DNA of 64,000 nt from Spironucleus salmonicida (taxonomy: Eukaryota; Fornicata; Diplomonadida; Hexamitidae): assembly GCA_000497125.2 (NCBI GenBank), contig CM035323.1, positions 690,001 through 754,000 of the forward strand. Direction: 5' to 3'. This document shows positions 47,727 to 60,101 of this stretch, one piece after another; within the stretch, counting starts at the first letter, position 1; each line of letters opens with the position of its first letter. The notes under the pieces are model-generated. The model was not told the DNA's origin, did not search any database, and saw only the letters and a program-made list of their open reading frames with translations. A program made the position numbers and the translations under genes.

Positions 47727-50123
47727 ATGACAGACTTTTCACCTGATTTCTAAGCAACTACCTTATTCCCTCCTCAAACATAAAATACCTTTACTAATCT
47801 ACTATTATCAAATTCTATTACACACCCAAACCGTAGATTTTTAGGTACCAGAGAGTTCACAACTCTAACACGAGGTCCTTTTGAATGGTATTCATACTAA
47901 AATACTATCAGATTAGTTTTAGAACTAAAATCATACTTGTTATCTATAGATGTTTAAAAATCTTCTAAAGTCGCTATTTTTGCACGTAACCGAACTGAGT
48001 GGACAGTTTTAGATTTAGCCTGCTAATGGATAGGTGCTATCTCAGTGCCTCTTTACGATACATAAAGTAACGAAGAAATATAGTTTATCCTTAAAGATGC
48101 CAATATAGAAATTATTTTCACATAGGTTGACAAGCTGGAAACAATTAAACATTGTAAAAATATCAAATAAGTTATTATTTTTGATGATCTCTTAGAAGAT
48201 AGAATATGGATTATTTAAAACGAAAAATATTTAAATTTTAAGCTCCCAACTGTTATATCATTGTAGCCTAAAGATGAAGAATATTTTGACGAGTTAGATA
48301 AAATTGAAGGAATATTTGATCCTTGTAAAAATATTAGAACTGGATAAATTATTAGGTCAAAGGAAATAGGGGACGGAACGTTTTATTATAGAGAGTTTAC
48401 TGCTGATTATAGTAATTTAGGAAAACTTAAAATTACTCCAGAATCATTGAGCATAGTAACAGGAACTTTTTGGATGGGAATGTCATAATTCTCTAAAGAA
48501 TATGATGAAACATGTCTTAAAGCAATTTCATAATCTTAAACCAATGAAGATGATATTATGACTTTAGTTTATACTTCAGGTACTACAGGGATGCCAAAGG
48601 GTGTTATATTAACATAAAAAAATGTGGTATGGACATCTTTCCAAATGGCAGTTAAACGTTTTATTCCAGAAGAAAAACCAATTAAAAATTCTCTCAATCA
48701 GATTATTGCAACCAGATAAGAATTTGGTATTTCATATCTTCCGCTAGCACATATATATTAAAGAGCTTTATAAGGTGTATTAATGTTCAAGTAAGCGGCA
48801 AATGCTTATTGGTAAGGTGATACCACCAAACTTTTAGAGGATGTTAAATTAGCTAGGATTACTATATTTTTTATGGTACCTAGAATTTGTTAAAAAATTG
48901 TTTCTGGAATTAAAGCAAAGGTAGAAAGTTCATTTTTAAAGACAAAAATTTTTGGATTTTGTTATTCTAGTAGAAAGACAACGCTGGAGTTATATCGTGC
49001 AAATTATAATGAAAAATTACTTTAAATTTATAAGAATGAATTAACTAAGACTAATTTAAATCATGAAGATAATTATAGTTTTATAAAGTAAAATAGATTT
49101 TAGTTTTCTAAATATACTAACTTAATCTTTAATAAATTTCCTGAAATGATAGGTGGAAGATGTCGACTTTTTGTTACTGGCTCTGCTCCATTGAGTTAAT
49201 CCGATGGAGAATTCTTAGCAATTTGTTTTAACGTGCATCTGTTCGAAGGGTTTGGTATGTCGGAGACGTCCGCGCACGGTGCGGTGCAGAGTATCCACAC
49301 AATGAACTACGGTTTCATAGGCGAGGCGTTGGAGGCTGAGACTCAGATGCGCATTCGCTCAGTTCCAGAGATGGGATATACGATTGAAGACAAAAAGATC
49401 GTCACATTTGCTGGGAAATAGCTGGAGGTAACGAATCCTAGGGGTGAGCTCCTGATTCGAGGACCGTCCGTGTTTCAAGGCTACTGGAACGACGAGGCGA
49501 AGACAAAAGAATCGTTTGACGGTGATTGGTTCATCACTGGGGATATAGCGGAATTCGATTCCGTCACGAAGCAGGTCTAGCTTATAGACAGAAAGCGCGG
49601 TATTTTCAAGCTGTCGTAGGGCGAGTTCATCTCGGTAAACTAGATTGAAGATGCGCTCTCCAAATCTAGGTTTGTGGAGCAATTGTACGTATACGCCTCT
49701 CGTTATGAGCCATATCCAATTGCGGTGGTAGTTCCAAACATGAACTATCTCGGAACGAAAGTCAAAACCACCGACCAGGTTACGACTAGTATTGACGCCA
49801 TCGTTGCCATCATGAATGACTTCCGCGCCCTTGGCAAGGCTTCTTCCATGAAGGGTTATGAAATTCCCAAGGCAATTGTATTAGAGTCGGAACAGTGGAC
49901 CCCTGAGAACGGGTTACTCACGCCTGGGATGAAGGTGAAGCGCCCCAGCTGTAGGGACAAGTATGCATCTGTGTGCAACGACATATACAACAGGCTCAGT
50001 AAGGCAGAGGGGCCTACTGTCGAGCAAGTGGCAGCTATTGTGGTTAAATCGGTATCTGAGGGTCCTCTGGAAGATACTAAAAGCCACTCCAGCGGCGGAA
50101 GCAACTTCACAGGGATGAGATGA
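47727..50123 (+). CDS. Long-chain acyl-CoA synthetase, full copy
   Basis: 798 residues. It activates fatty acids to acyl-CoA through an acyl-adenylate. Motifs: [15 protein letters not shown] (AMP-binding P-loop), then [21 protein letters not shown], then [22 protein letters not shown]. Length is above the usual 660-700, with extra loops in the N-terminal half. The DNA is AT-rich with TAA codons up to about 49225, then abruptly GC-rich with TAG, without loss of frame. The part from 49420 on lies in the left repeat arm. The mirror copy is at 63297-64000 and runs out of the window. Confidence 0.95.
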
Positions 50124-50164
50124 ATGATCAATATACTACCACTTTGCCTCAGTGGCTAGCACTC

Positions 50165-51397
50165 TCACTTCCCCCGCTTGTAGCTAAACAGTGGCATGAC
50201 TCTGTCTACAATGTCGATACCCATTGCTTTGATTGCCTGGATAGCCGCAGTGCTGTCCTTGTAACCGCCAGGGCCCTCGTTATAGCCGCGCCAGAACCTC
50301 ACAACATCACCGGCTTCTCCTTCATCTGGTATATGCTTCAGCTCCGTCTTCTTTCCAGCCCTTCCGCTTCCGTGCGGTGCGGACTCTATTGTACTGGACT
50401 AGCACACCAGAATTCCATCCCTGCAGTTTAGTGCCACTATGAATTTACCATCTGCTGCCTACGATCCCTTACGTAGGATGTCTCCCCGGATGAAATTGTG
50501 CGGTCCGGTGATACTACTTAGAAGTTCCATGCCTAAGTAATTCCGGATCTGGAGAGCTATAGCCGCGCGGTTCACATGAGCAACTATAGTCAGAAATTCC
50601 ACTGTCTCTCGATACAATGGAACGTATTCGTCTGGAAGCACAAGTTGTTGTTCTTCTTCTATCGTTGTGGTCCTTAATAGGGATAAAGCTGTGGGTGTCC
50701 CTCCCCGGAACCTCGCAGAGACTGCCCGCTTGAAGGGGCCCTGCAGCAGTATAGGGAGATGCACCTGGTTCCCTGCATGGATCTCATCTAGCAGCTTGGT
50801 GAAGAGAGCAGTCTAACACTTCACCCCGTGTAAAGCGAAAACCTAGCACACTTGTTGGAACTGTTAGTAGACAGCTTATCCCGCATTACGGCTGCCAGAA
50901 TGCACTGTTACAGCCATCATCCCTGAAGTGGAGGAGCGACCAATCTCTACGAAGTGATTACCGCTCCCGAGAGAGGAAAGTTGAATTGAAGATCGAAATT
51001 GGTACTCGAAGCGTTTTCGACGGGTGGTAAATTCTGAAAAGGTAGGTGTATTGGGACACTAGGTTATCGACATGGCAAACTCGAAGAATTCTTAGACAAC
51101 AGTAACAGTATGGACGGGAGTTTCCTGAAAAGGAACTACGCGCTCGAGAAATTCTTATAGCGCTTGAAAATCTACACGCACTGGTTTTACCTCTAACATG
51201 AGGAAGCCACACCCTGCATCACCTCCAATTACCGAGGGGCACACGCGGGTCGTCCTAGCAGCAAATCCTACAGGGGCAGTAGGGCCAAGATGAGCATCGG
51301 GAAGGAAGGTGATATGTGTAGGTTGAAGGTTGTGGACTAGCTACTATACCTACGGATGGGTTGGATCGAAGTCTGGAGCAAAGTTATGTAGTTCCAT
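50165..51397 (-). CDS. rtcB: RtcB-type RNA ligase, left-arm copy
   Basis: 410 residues, identical in protein to the copy at 62023-63255, which carries the detailed annotation. The one DNA difference (50738) is a Gly codon change GGC versus GGT. It is transcribed toward the acyl-CoA synthetase stop (41 bp away) and shares a 94 bp AT-rich divergent spacer with the orphan gene. Confidence 0.93.
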
Positions 51398-51491
51398 TAG
51401 GAAAGGGATATATTGAACGTTAAGTATAGTTAGTTACTGATATGCTATTATATTTTATATATCTAATAATATACATAGCACACATCACTAA
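51398..51491. promoter_or_regulatory. Divergent promoter spacer (left arm)
   Basis: 94 bp between the rtcB start and the start of the 608-residue orphan gene. It is an AT-rich pocket (TATTATATTTTATATATCT) inside an otherwise GC-richer arm, as expected of a shared promoter. It is present identically at 61929-62022. Confidence 0.5.
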
Positions 51492-53318
51492 ATGGACTAG
51501 ATCGTGCAAGCTATCAGCCCACTCACTATCCCTAAATTTCTGGGACTGTCTCAGCAATATGGATAAATTACAAAACTATTGAATATAACCTCAATCGCTG
51601 ACCTGGTTCCTCTACCTAAGATCCGGAGATATGCAACACTCTAATAACCAACTAACAATATCCTAGATGAACTATCACATCTTTATTTCGGTATCGGAGC
51701 ATTTATTTCCCCACATTAGGTGCTGTCGGACGTACTGTGTTTCTTCAATCGTTTCCAGGTGGCAGCTTTTTAAGAACTGTTCGAGTAAGCCGTCGTCTAG
51801 TACTTTAACATGCCGCCATTAAATCTAATACGTTCACATAAGAACTATCCTAAAGTTTACGCACTGGTCCCCAAGAGTATAAACTTAATGGGTTGTTGTC
51901 GCAACCTCCAGCTGCTTTTTGGGGCAAGCGCTATCGAAATTGTGCAAGCATTCCGAGATAACCGCTCGAAGATGTTACATTACTTCCCTAAAAGTGTGCA
52001 TCAGATCCGTTCTTCCTCAGTTGGCTCTACGATAGATGAAAATATAGATATCTACACACTTATATGTGGCACCATTAATCCCACTTTTGAAAACGCTTAT
52101 AAAACCATATAACATTGTAGTTTTGCTGTAGTTGGATGTCCAGTATAACTTGAAGGATAACTTGCACTGTCAAGAGTAACATCTCCTGTTAAACAGCTGG
52201 TTGGACTGGTGTTCCCAGAAGGGGCCTCTCGTACTACATTCAAAACCTTCCTAATCAGCAGGCGACTCGAGTAGCATCTTTCTAAGGAACAACCGTTATC
52301 TTAGTGGCACGGAGAGCGTGCAGCTTTAGGAATGAAAGTTACCTGTCTGGGACGGTCTAACTCGACCGAATTCAGGCGTGCAAGGACACCAGATGCACGC
52401 CCTTTATCCATGTACTAGAGTACCCGTTTATCTGGGACGCTATAGCGTGACGTCCGTACAGAACAACAAGCGGAGATAGCATTCCGGTAGCGTTACGGAC
52501 TCGTAGCACCTTCCAGTATTTTAACTCGTGTTTGCGCTTACTTTGGCTTTGTATTAGCCTCATACTCCTAACTAATCATTGAGTTCATAATATTACCATT
52601 AGACCGCTTGGCAATTGTAGCCAACCAGTGTGATAATAGTGGATGCTTTCTGACTGAATTCCCCAGACCACTATTATCCCGATACAGTCTACCGAGTATG
52701 CAATAAGTAGCTAAACTGAGCAAGGGTCTAGGGCTCAAATGCTCACCCTTACTGAACGAGATCGCAGCTACAAGTCGGTTCTCTTGTTGTGAATCTTCAC
52801 TAGGTAATGCCTTTATTGAAGTACAGTTGCTTTGCAAGGGTGCCATAAAAACAATTTACGAAGGTATCATGCAACTTCACACTGACAATAACAGGGGAAT
52901 CCGACTAAACCGGCGTGAAGTACAGATTGCGATATTGATGAAGAACCGCTTACATGTGAAAAACTTCATTAGTATGGAATTAGATTGCGAGAGCGAGCGG
53001 TATGGGCCTATTACTAAGGAGCGTATTAGGTAACTGCTAGTATTCTCCCGCGATGTACGCATGATATTTGAACCCCAGACAGCACGGAGTATACTTTTTG
53101 GGTCTGAAACCTTAATTGATCCAGTCAGTAGCACAGACCTATTAGTTGGGTTTATGGCTCGGAATGATAGAACGGAGTTAGATTAGCTGAAGATAGCAAC
53201 AATACGGCTGCTTGCTGATATCGATGATATCAGTGCCTTGGAAGATGTGCACGATGCCTTCTATAGAGCGGTCATTGAATGTGGTCCAGCAACATGTGTT
53301 CTTTCCATGTTTGAGTGA
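51492..53318 (+). CDS. Orphan 608-residue protein, left-arm copy
   Basis: A single frame MDQIVQAISPLTIPKF... to CVLSMFE, with TAA/TAG as Gln. It looks largely alpha-helical, without membrane segments, zinc motifs or a recognisable catalytic site. Notable pieces are CFFNRFQVAAFQELFEQ, LLCKGAIKTIYEGIMQL and a C-terminal IATIRLLADIDDISALEDVHDAFY. The start is the first ATG after the AT-rich divergent spacer. The mirror copy at 60102-61928 differs by one synonymous base (Val GTC/GTA at 51869). The synonymous difference and long frame argue that it is a working gene. Confidence 0.82.
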
Positions 53319-53332
53319 ATTTTCTCAAATTT

Positions 53333-54313
53333 TCAGTTCCACAACCACATATCATGTCTATCATACACTTCCTCTATCGAGAGACCAGATGCTATGCTAT
53401 TCTGCAGGAATCCCTCCACTACATCTGCAACTGCATCAGGACACCTCACAATCACGAACCCGTATTTTCCACCAAAGCATAGTCGGTTATCTGTGGTGAA
53501 GCCAAGTTATTCTGCACCAACTGCTTCTAGGAGCGCAACCTATTGGCGACTCATGGTTTCTGCAAATACGACACCACCATCCTATAAATAGGCTAGGAAG
53601 AGCCCAGTTGTATCTAGTGTAATATTATTCTGAATAAAGGGATGAAACAATGTGTTCTCAGAAACAAATATATCACCATCCCGGTATACATAGATACAAC
53701 ATTGAGCATTTTCTAGGAATACCAGAAGTGCTCCTTTTGGATGATAAATTAATGATTTAATAACCTATGAAGTTTTGATCGCCTTTAGAACCCGGAACTG
53801 GTTGCTATAAAACTCATAGAATAAAATTTCAGAGGTAGACAAAACTACGAATACACTACTAGTTACCCCCTATACCTGCTAAACACGACCTTACAATATG
53901 AGGGGTAATTGGTACAGATCCGACTAAGATTGGCGCCTTATGTAGAGCTTGTCTTTTCCACATGCAATTATACACGCCTCTCCATCTAGTCGGAATAAGG
54001 ATATAAAATCTATAGCTTCGGTAAAATATATATGCTCTACCATCGTACCCTGATACAGTGAAAAATCTTTGCCATTTCCACATACTAGACAGTCTCCCAA
54101 CTGGCTGGATATACCAGGCCTCACCGCCCGTATCTCATTAGAAAATGGTTAGAATACACTACTTAGAATACCCCCAGCTGAAATCTTAGCTTAATTTCCG
54201 TGATAAGGTACGAAAAAGTCAATTCGATTCTCGCTTACACGCCATACCATGGTATCTGATGCGAATAAATTCTTCCCTGCGTAAATGATTGGGCCGCATT
54301 TTCCAGAAATTTT
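53333..54313 (-). pseudogene. 5'-truncated copy of the beta-propeller gene (left arm)
   Basis: The left arm carries only the 3' 981 bp of the propeller gene found whole at 58408-60087. At 54313 the homology stops and unrelated AT-rich DNA, the proteasome alpha2 promoter, takes over. The remaining frame is open, but the first in-frame ATG is near 54253. About 233 N-terminal codons of the full gene are missing. It could be silent or could give a short N-truncated product. The stop is 14 bp from the stop of the convergent orphan gene. Confidence 0.85.
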
Positions 54314-54405
54314 CTAATTTTAAAAGTTTTTAAATATATTTAGCAAATTTTAAATCATATTTTATATAAGAATAAAGATATTATGTATCTTTCCAATCCT
54401 CTAAA

Positions 54406-55104
54406 ATGGAAGAATTAGGATATTCGTTCTCATTAACAACCTTTTCTCCTACAGGATAACTTTGGTAAATTTAACATGCTATAGCTGCTACTAACCGCGG
54501 CCGTCTTTCAGTTTCAGTTCAAACACCTTAGGGTTCGGTATTGCTTGTTTAGCGTAAAACAGATGAGGCATCAGAGAAGCTTATTGATCAATCGTCACTG
54601 CGTTTAATTAGTAAAATTTCTTCAAAAATCGCTATTGCTTGCTCAGGTTTATCTGGAGATACTAGATCAGTAGTTTCAGCTGCCAGACTTTCTGCTATTG
54701 AATTTTCAGCTACGTACGGCACAGAACCAACGGCATTTGAAGTCGTTAACAAACTTTCAAAGATTTTTTAGGAAAAAACTCGTGCAGGTGGTGTGAGGCC
54801 TTACGGCGTATGCTGTGTAGTTGCGGATTTCAATTAATGTTTTCAGATTAATCCTTCTGGATCTTTTTATGAAGTTAAAGCATGGGCAAATGGAAATGAA
54901 AGCGAAGCTGCTAGGTAGATTTTAGAAAAAAGAGGAGACTCTGAAACGTTAGGTGACGGTATTGTATTATGCCTAAGTGTAGCTAAAGAGGTTTGTTAGG
55001 TTGAGCTTAACAAAGGTGACTTCTAAGTATGTGTTGTTGATAAGGAAGGATTCAGAATGATTACTTAAGAGGAAATTGATGGATATTGGGCTGGGGTTGA
55101 GTGA
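54406..55104 (+). CDS. PSMA2: Proteasome subunit alpha type 2
   Basis: 232 residues. The N-terminus GYSFSLTTFSPTGQLWQIQHA is the conserved alpha signature. The start YSFSLTTFSP is specific to alpha2. The alpha ring gates the 20S core particle. IACSGLSGDTRSVVSAAR and GGVRPYGVCCVVADF match the conserved core. An unusual feature is the H for the usual Y in QI.YA. Promoter DNA with CTTTCCA 20 bp upstream begins right at the inner edge of the left repeat arm, so duplication did not touch this gene. Confidence 0.95.
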
Positions 55105-55245
55105 ACTGGGAGTAACTTTTAATACTAAAAGAAACATCTATAAATATACATATTAAATGTATTATATTATTTAAATATGACTTTTTATTTTAGTTATAGG
55201 TTTTACAAATAATAGTATTATATGATCTATAATATTTATGTAAAA

Positions 55246-56058
55246 ATGAATGATTTAAAAAAGACTTCATATATCTGGACTATTTAGAGACTATTTTTAC
55301 TTTTATAAATTGTTTCAGCATTTTTTTCTCCAATATACCTTCCCATAATCTAAAAATTTAATAACTTACTAACAGAACAGCAATATTAAACATTTGCATA
55401 CTATTTAAAAGCTATCAATTTTTTTATCCACTCTTTCTGTCTTGTTTTATTTTAATCACATCCGAATTTATAATTTGTTATTATTATAGCATACTTATAA
55501 CGTATACTAGTCCCTCCGATTACATGTATTCCAGCGTCTTAACTATACTCATATGTAGGCTCTACTTGTTTTTTTGGTATTTTAGGGGCTTTATTTTATA
55601 GACTTAGTACTCATAGATTTGAATTACAACGACTCAAGCTAAAGGTTAGAGCAGCTAGAGTTATTAATCATTAAAGTTTTACTAATATTCGTTAAGAATA
55701 TTATTTAAAAAAGCATGAATAATGGTAAAAACGGAAAATTTATTAAAATTCTGCAGCAATTTTATTATTATTATGTTAAATAGCAACATTTTCAGTTACA
55801 AGACGAAGTACTAAGCTTAATTTACAGATAGTTAAACAATGTAAGTTAGGTCCAAATTGGTCGGATCATTTATTTTTAGTTACATTATTATTGAAAAATG
55901 AAGATTCATGTGTGCATGGATCATTTTTATTTTCTTATTGTTTTTCATTGGGATTAATCATTTTTAATTCAATTTTTGCACCATTTTTTAATGGTGATAA
56001 AATTGGTGAATAAAGTGAAAAAGAGGATGACTTATGGACAGAAGAAGATAGTAATTGA
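55246..56058 (+). CDS. Polytopic membrane protein (270 residues)
   Basis: Starts MNDLKKTSYIWTIQRLFLLLQIVSAFF. About five hydrophobic segments, a basic cytosolic loop (RLKLKVRAARVINHQS...KKHEQWQKRK) and an acidic C-terminal tail (EKEDDLWTEEDSN). No known family. The AT-rich coding is rich in Phe, Leu, Ile and TAA-Gln. The stop is 22 bp from the convergent GTPase stop. Confidence 0.75.
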
Positions 56059-56080
56059 ATTAATTAATATATCCGCAATA

Positions 56081-56659
56081 TCACTCGAACTCAAATATTG
56101 GTTTCGTCTCATCCGAACATTATTCTGATGGTAACGGAAGACCAAATACTTTAGCAATACATAATTTAAATAATCTATTTACATTAACCCCCTTTTCAGC
56201 TGATACAAAAACTAGAGGAGCTGCCATAGTTTTAGCATACTTTCTTGCCATTGCAAGCGTTTCTGATCTCTATTTCTCATCTACACTCATAAACAAATCC
56301 CATTTAGCGCCAACTAAAACCGCATGTGCCTCTCTATTTATAGCTCTCACTTATCTATACCAAGATTTGACTGCAGCTAGTGTTGCAGGTTATGATAAAT
56401 CAAAGCAAAAAAGGATAACATGGGCTCCATCAGCTGAAAGAGGTATCATTGTTTAAAATTCAGCTTCACCTCCAATATCCCAAAGAGCCAATGTCACAGG
56501 TTAAGTACCAATATTTATCTATTTTTCACGAAAACCAACACCAAGAGTTTAAATATAGTTATGCGTATATTCTCCAGAAATATATCTGGTAAGAAGTGAG
56601 GTTTTACCAGTCTCTGCATTTCCAAATAGAGACATTTTGACCTATACAGTCTCCGTCAT
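56081..56659 (-). CDS. Spg1/Tem1-like septation-type small GTPase
   Basis: 192 residues. P-loop GNAETGKTS (residues 13-21), then the effector region YIQTLGVGFREK, then WDIGGEAEF (60-68), G4-like GAKWD and G5-like SAEKG. YIQTLGV, IPLSADGAHVILFCFDLS and ARKYAKTM match the Spg1/Tem1 family of mitotic-exit GTPases. The switch-II residue equivalent to Ras Gln-61 is Glu-65. No C-terminal prenylation Cys is seen, as in Spg1/Tem1. CTTTCCA lies upstream of the start. It controls cytokinesis in fungi; the role here is inferred. Confidence 0.87.
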
Positions 56660-56787
56660 ATTTTACCAAAGTGGAAAGGTAAAATAATTATATATATTAT
56701 ACTATATATAATTAATTTTATATTAACGTTTGTACAGTATTATAATTATTATATATAAAATAATATAACATATAAATTATAAAATTT

Positions 56788-58365
56788 ATGATTGAGTAAA
56801 GTATAATTAAATGGCTGGAATCACTGAAATAAGACTAGCTTATACCTGAAAATACAGTAATTTCAAATTTATTACTAGAGGCACTTTAGCTAGACGATAT
56901 ATCATCTGTCATTTGTTATCTCATTTTTGACTTATAAGATGAAATTCCTTAATAGAAACGTTTAAATTTTATCCAAAATTAGTTAGACTTGCCTGTAACT
57001 AGTATAGCAGATTTATAACAAAATAAAGATCTTTTTGAACTATTTTTAACGAAATTATCTTACAAAATAGCAGAAATGTCACGTGACTCTAATGTACTAC
57101 CATAATTTAAACTAGAATCACAAAACGAAGAATCGTTTGGTTCGTTTGAAGAGAAATCTCTTCATGAATAAGCATATGAAATTAATGTAGAGGATTCACC
57201 AAAACGTTAGAAAACAGAAGAAAGCCTTCCGGTTCCTTTAGAGCCATCAACAGCAATCTAGTAGGAATTAATATTTGAAATATAAAGTCTTAACACAGAA
57301 AATTAGAAACTCGCTTAAAAAGCCTTATTATATGATTAGATTAGAGTATTTTTCATAGAAACATATAATGTGGATTTAGTTTAGAATGATATATTTATGT
57401 CATCAGAAATTTTAAATCACTTTGACAAAGATTAAACTTAAATTAAATTTAACGAGCTTGAAATTGAAATTTCATTACCATAGTTAACCGATTAAAATCT
57501 CCTAAATTTACTATAATAACAGGTAAATGCGGAGCTTGAAATATCACCATTTTAAATTAATATTTTAAAAACAGATACACCAACATCAATTTAATACATT
57601 AAATAACCTTCAAATGATATTTCCTTCTATTAAACTTAAATTTAACAATTGTAAAATGAAATTTAAATACTTAAAAATAATTCTGTAATGCCAATTTTAA
57701 CTGCAGAGTCACCAAAATCCCGTAGTTCAAGCAATATGAGAAAATAAACTGTAAAAGAAAATGAATTTTCTGATATGTTTAATTTTAATGTTTTAGGAGA
57801 AGAAAATGAATAAATGACAAATTCATGTAGTAAGTTTATTATGGAGGATTTGAAAGATTTGATTGTTAGATTAAGTAAAAATGATGCCTAGTTTTAGGTG
57901 GTTTTGGGGCAAAATTTGAATGACTAAAATGTTATTTAAATGATTGAAGTTTTAATGAATTAGACTAGATAAATAGCTAGAAATGAGCTTAACAACGCTG
58001 ATAATTTAATAGCAGAGCTATAGTCATAAATTTAAATTTAGGAATTATAATCTACTAGAATTAAATAAACACCAGGCACTAAACTTTATAATAATGATAT
58101 GATATAATTCTAAAAGCTTGAGAAATAGCGAAATTTGATTTAGTAAAATATCAAAGAAAAGTTGATTTTGGAGAACTAAATCAAGGATTTAAAAATTTAA
58201 TTAGATGGATGGTAGCGTCGGTGCAGAGCTTTGTAAATTAACTATGAAAGTGAAAGATTAGCTAGTAAACGGGTTGTAAATGTTGATAAATATGGGCTAG
58301 AGCGGCTCCGAGCTGAACTGGCAGAGACAAGACGAATCGCTGAATTTAAAGGCATAAGAAAATGA
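56788..58365 (+). CDS. Long Gln-rich coiled-coil protein (525 residues)
   Basis: Starts MIEQSIIKWLESLKQDQLIPENT. The N-terminal 90 residues may form a LisH-like dimerisation motif followed by helices. The centre is Asn/Gln-rich. The C-terminal 150 residues form an extended coiled coil (KLYNNDMIQFQKLEKQRNLIQQNIKEKL...) ending in the basic GIRK tail. Likely a centrosomal or basal-body type protein. Very many TAA codons read as Gln. The start is fixed by frame, since the nearby ATGGCTGG reads out of frame into a TGA. Confidence 0.8.
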
Positions 58366-58407
58366 TATTTAATATTTAATATGTTATTATTAACTGGTAT
58401 ATTTTAA

Positions 58408-60087
58408 ATGAAAATTTTTATTCCAACCTTATAATCTGTTTAAAATACTATAGTAATTTAAGCAGATATTTATATGCCAATATGTAATTTAATTGTAAAT
58501 ATGATAACTGATTAGCATGTTTACTAATGTTAAAATATTATTACAAATTTATTTTTTGTTAATAATTGTCTTGTTGTATTTCAAGATAGTTTAATTTAAA
58601 TTTTAAGCACTAATTTTAAGTTAATAAGGTCATACTTTTTGGATAATTCATATTAGTGCATTAAAATTTCATGTAATAATACAATTTTAATCTAGAGTGG
58701 TACTATTCTTTTAGAGATAACCACGGAGTTGGAAAAATAAACATTCATAATTCCTGATAGTTCTGATATTATTAACAAAATAAATGATACAATCGTACTT
58801 TTTAAAAATAATAAATTATTATTTATTTCTTAAGAAATACCTTTATCTTCATTATAATCAGTGTCTATACCACTTTATATATCTTCTTATACAAAATCAT
58901 CATACTTAGTAGTCTATAGTAATAAATTTATAGTTATATAAAATACTAAAGTTATAGCTGAAAAACAAATTTAAGGAATAGTAACTTCTGTATATTTAGA
59001 TGAAAATACTATCTTCTTAGGATTAAATGATGGAAGAACTTAATAGATTGATAAAATTTCATTAAATATATAAAAAGAAACTGCAGTATAAACCATGCTT
59101 CACTAAAAAATTTCTGGAAAATGCGGCCCAATCATTTACGCAGGGAAGAATTTATTCGCATCAGATACCATGGTATGGCGTGTAAGCGAGAATCGAATTG
59201 ACTTTTTCGTACCTTATCACGGAAATTAAGCTAAGATTTCAGCTGGGGGTATTCTAAGTAGTGTATTCTAACCATTTTCTAATGAGATACGGGCGGTGAG
59301 GCCTGGTATATCCAGCCAGTTGGGAGACTGTCTAGTATGTGGAAATGGCAAAGATTTTTCACTGTATCAGGGTACGATGGTAGAGCATATATATTTTACC
59401 GAAGCTATAGATTTTATATCCTTATTCCGACTAGATGGAGAGGCGTGTATAATTGCATGTGGAAAAGACAAGCTCTACATAAGGCGCCAATCTTAGTCGG
59501 ATCTGTACCAATTACCCCTCATATTGTAAGGTCGTGTTTAGCAGGTATAGGGGGTAACTAGTAGTGTATTCGTAGTTTTGTCTACCTCTGAAATTTTATT
59601 CTATGAGTTTTATAGCAACCAGTTCCGGGTTCTAAAGGCGATCAAAACTTCATAGGTTATTAAATCATTAATTTATCATCCAAAAGGAGCACTTCTGGTA
59701 TTCCTAGAAAATGCTCAATGTTGTATCTATGTATACCGGGATGGTGATATATTTGTTTCTGAGAACACATTGTTTCATCCCTTTATTCAGAATAATATTA
59801 CACTAGATACAACTGGGCTCTTCCTAGCCTATTTATAGGATGGTGGTGTCGTATTTGCAGAAACCATGAGTCGCCAATAGGTTGCGCTCCTAGAAGCAGT
59901 TGGTGCAGAATAACTTGGCTTCACCACAGATAACCGACTATGCTTTGGTGGAAAATACGGGTTCGTGATTGTGAGGTGTCCTGATGCAGTTGCAGATGTA
60001 GTGGAGGGATTCCTGCAGAATAGCATAGCATCTGGTCTCTCGATAGAGGAAGTGTATGATAGACATGATATGTGGTTGTGGAACTGA
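58408..60087 (+). CDS. Beta-propeller protein, full copy, spanning repeat junction
   Basis: 559 residues from the ATG at 58408; an ATG at 58381 would add nine. Strand-rich throughout with WD-like repeats, for example VTSVYLDENTIFLGLNDGRT, LGDCLVCGNGKDFSLYQG and DGEACIIACGKDKLYIRRQ. No membrane segment. The specific family is unknown. The 5' 700 bp lie in the unique AT-rich spacer. From 59107 on the gene is inside the right repeat arm and the DNA turns GC-richer at exactly that point. The frame is unbroken across the junction, so this copy is the likely ancestral form. Confidence 0.85.
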
Positions 60088-60101
60088 AAATTTGAGAAAA
60101 T

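Larger units (their letters stand above)
49420..54313. repeat. Left arm of giant inverted repeat (at least 4,894 bp)
   Basis: Reverse complement of 59107-64000. Paired coordinates sum to 113420. I compared both arms line by line: there is no length difference and only three mismatches, at 49550/63870, 50738/62682 and 51869/61551. The inner boundary is sharp at 54313/59107. The outer limit is set by the window edge, so the arm probably begins left of 49420. It contains the 3' part of the acyl-CoA synthetase, RtcB, the 608-residue orphan and a cut propeller gene. It is GC-richer than the DNA on either side. Confidence 0.97.
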
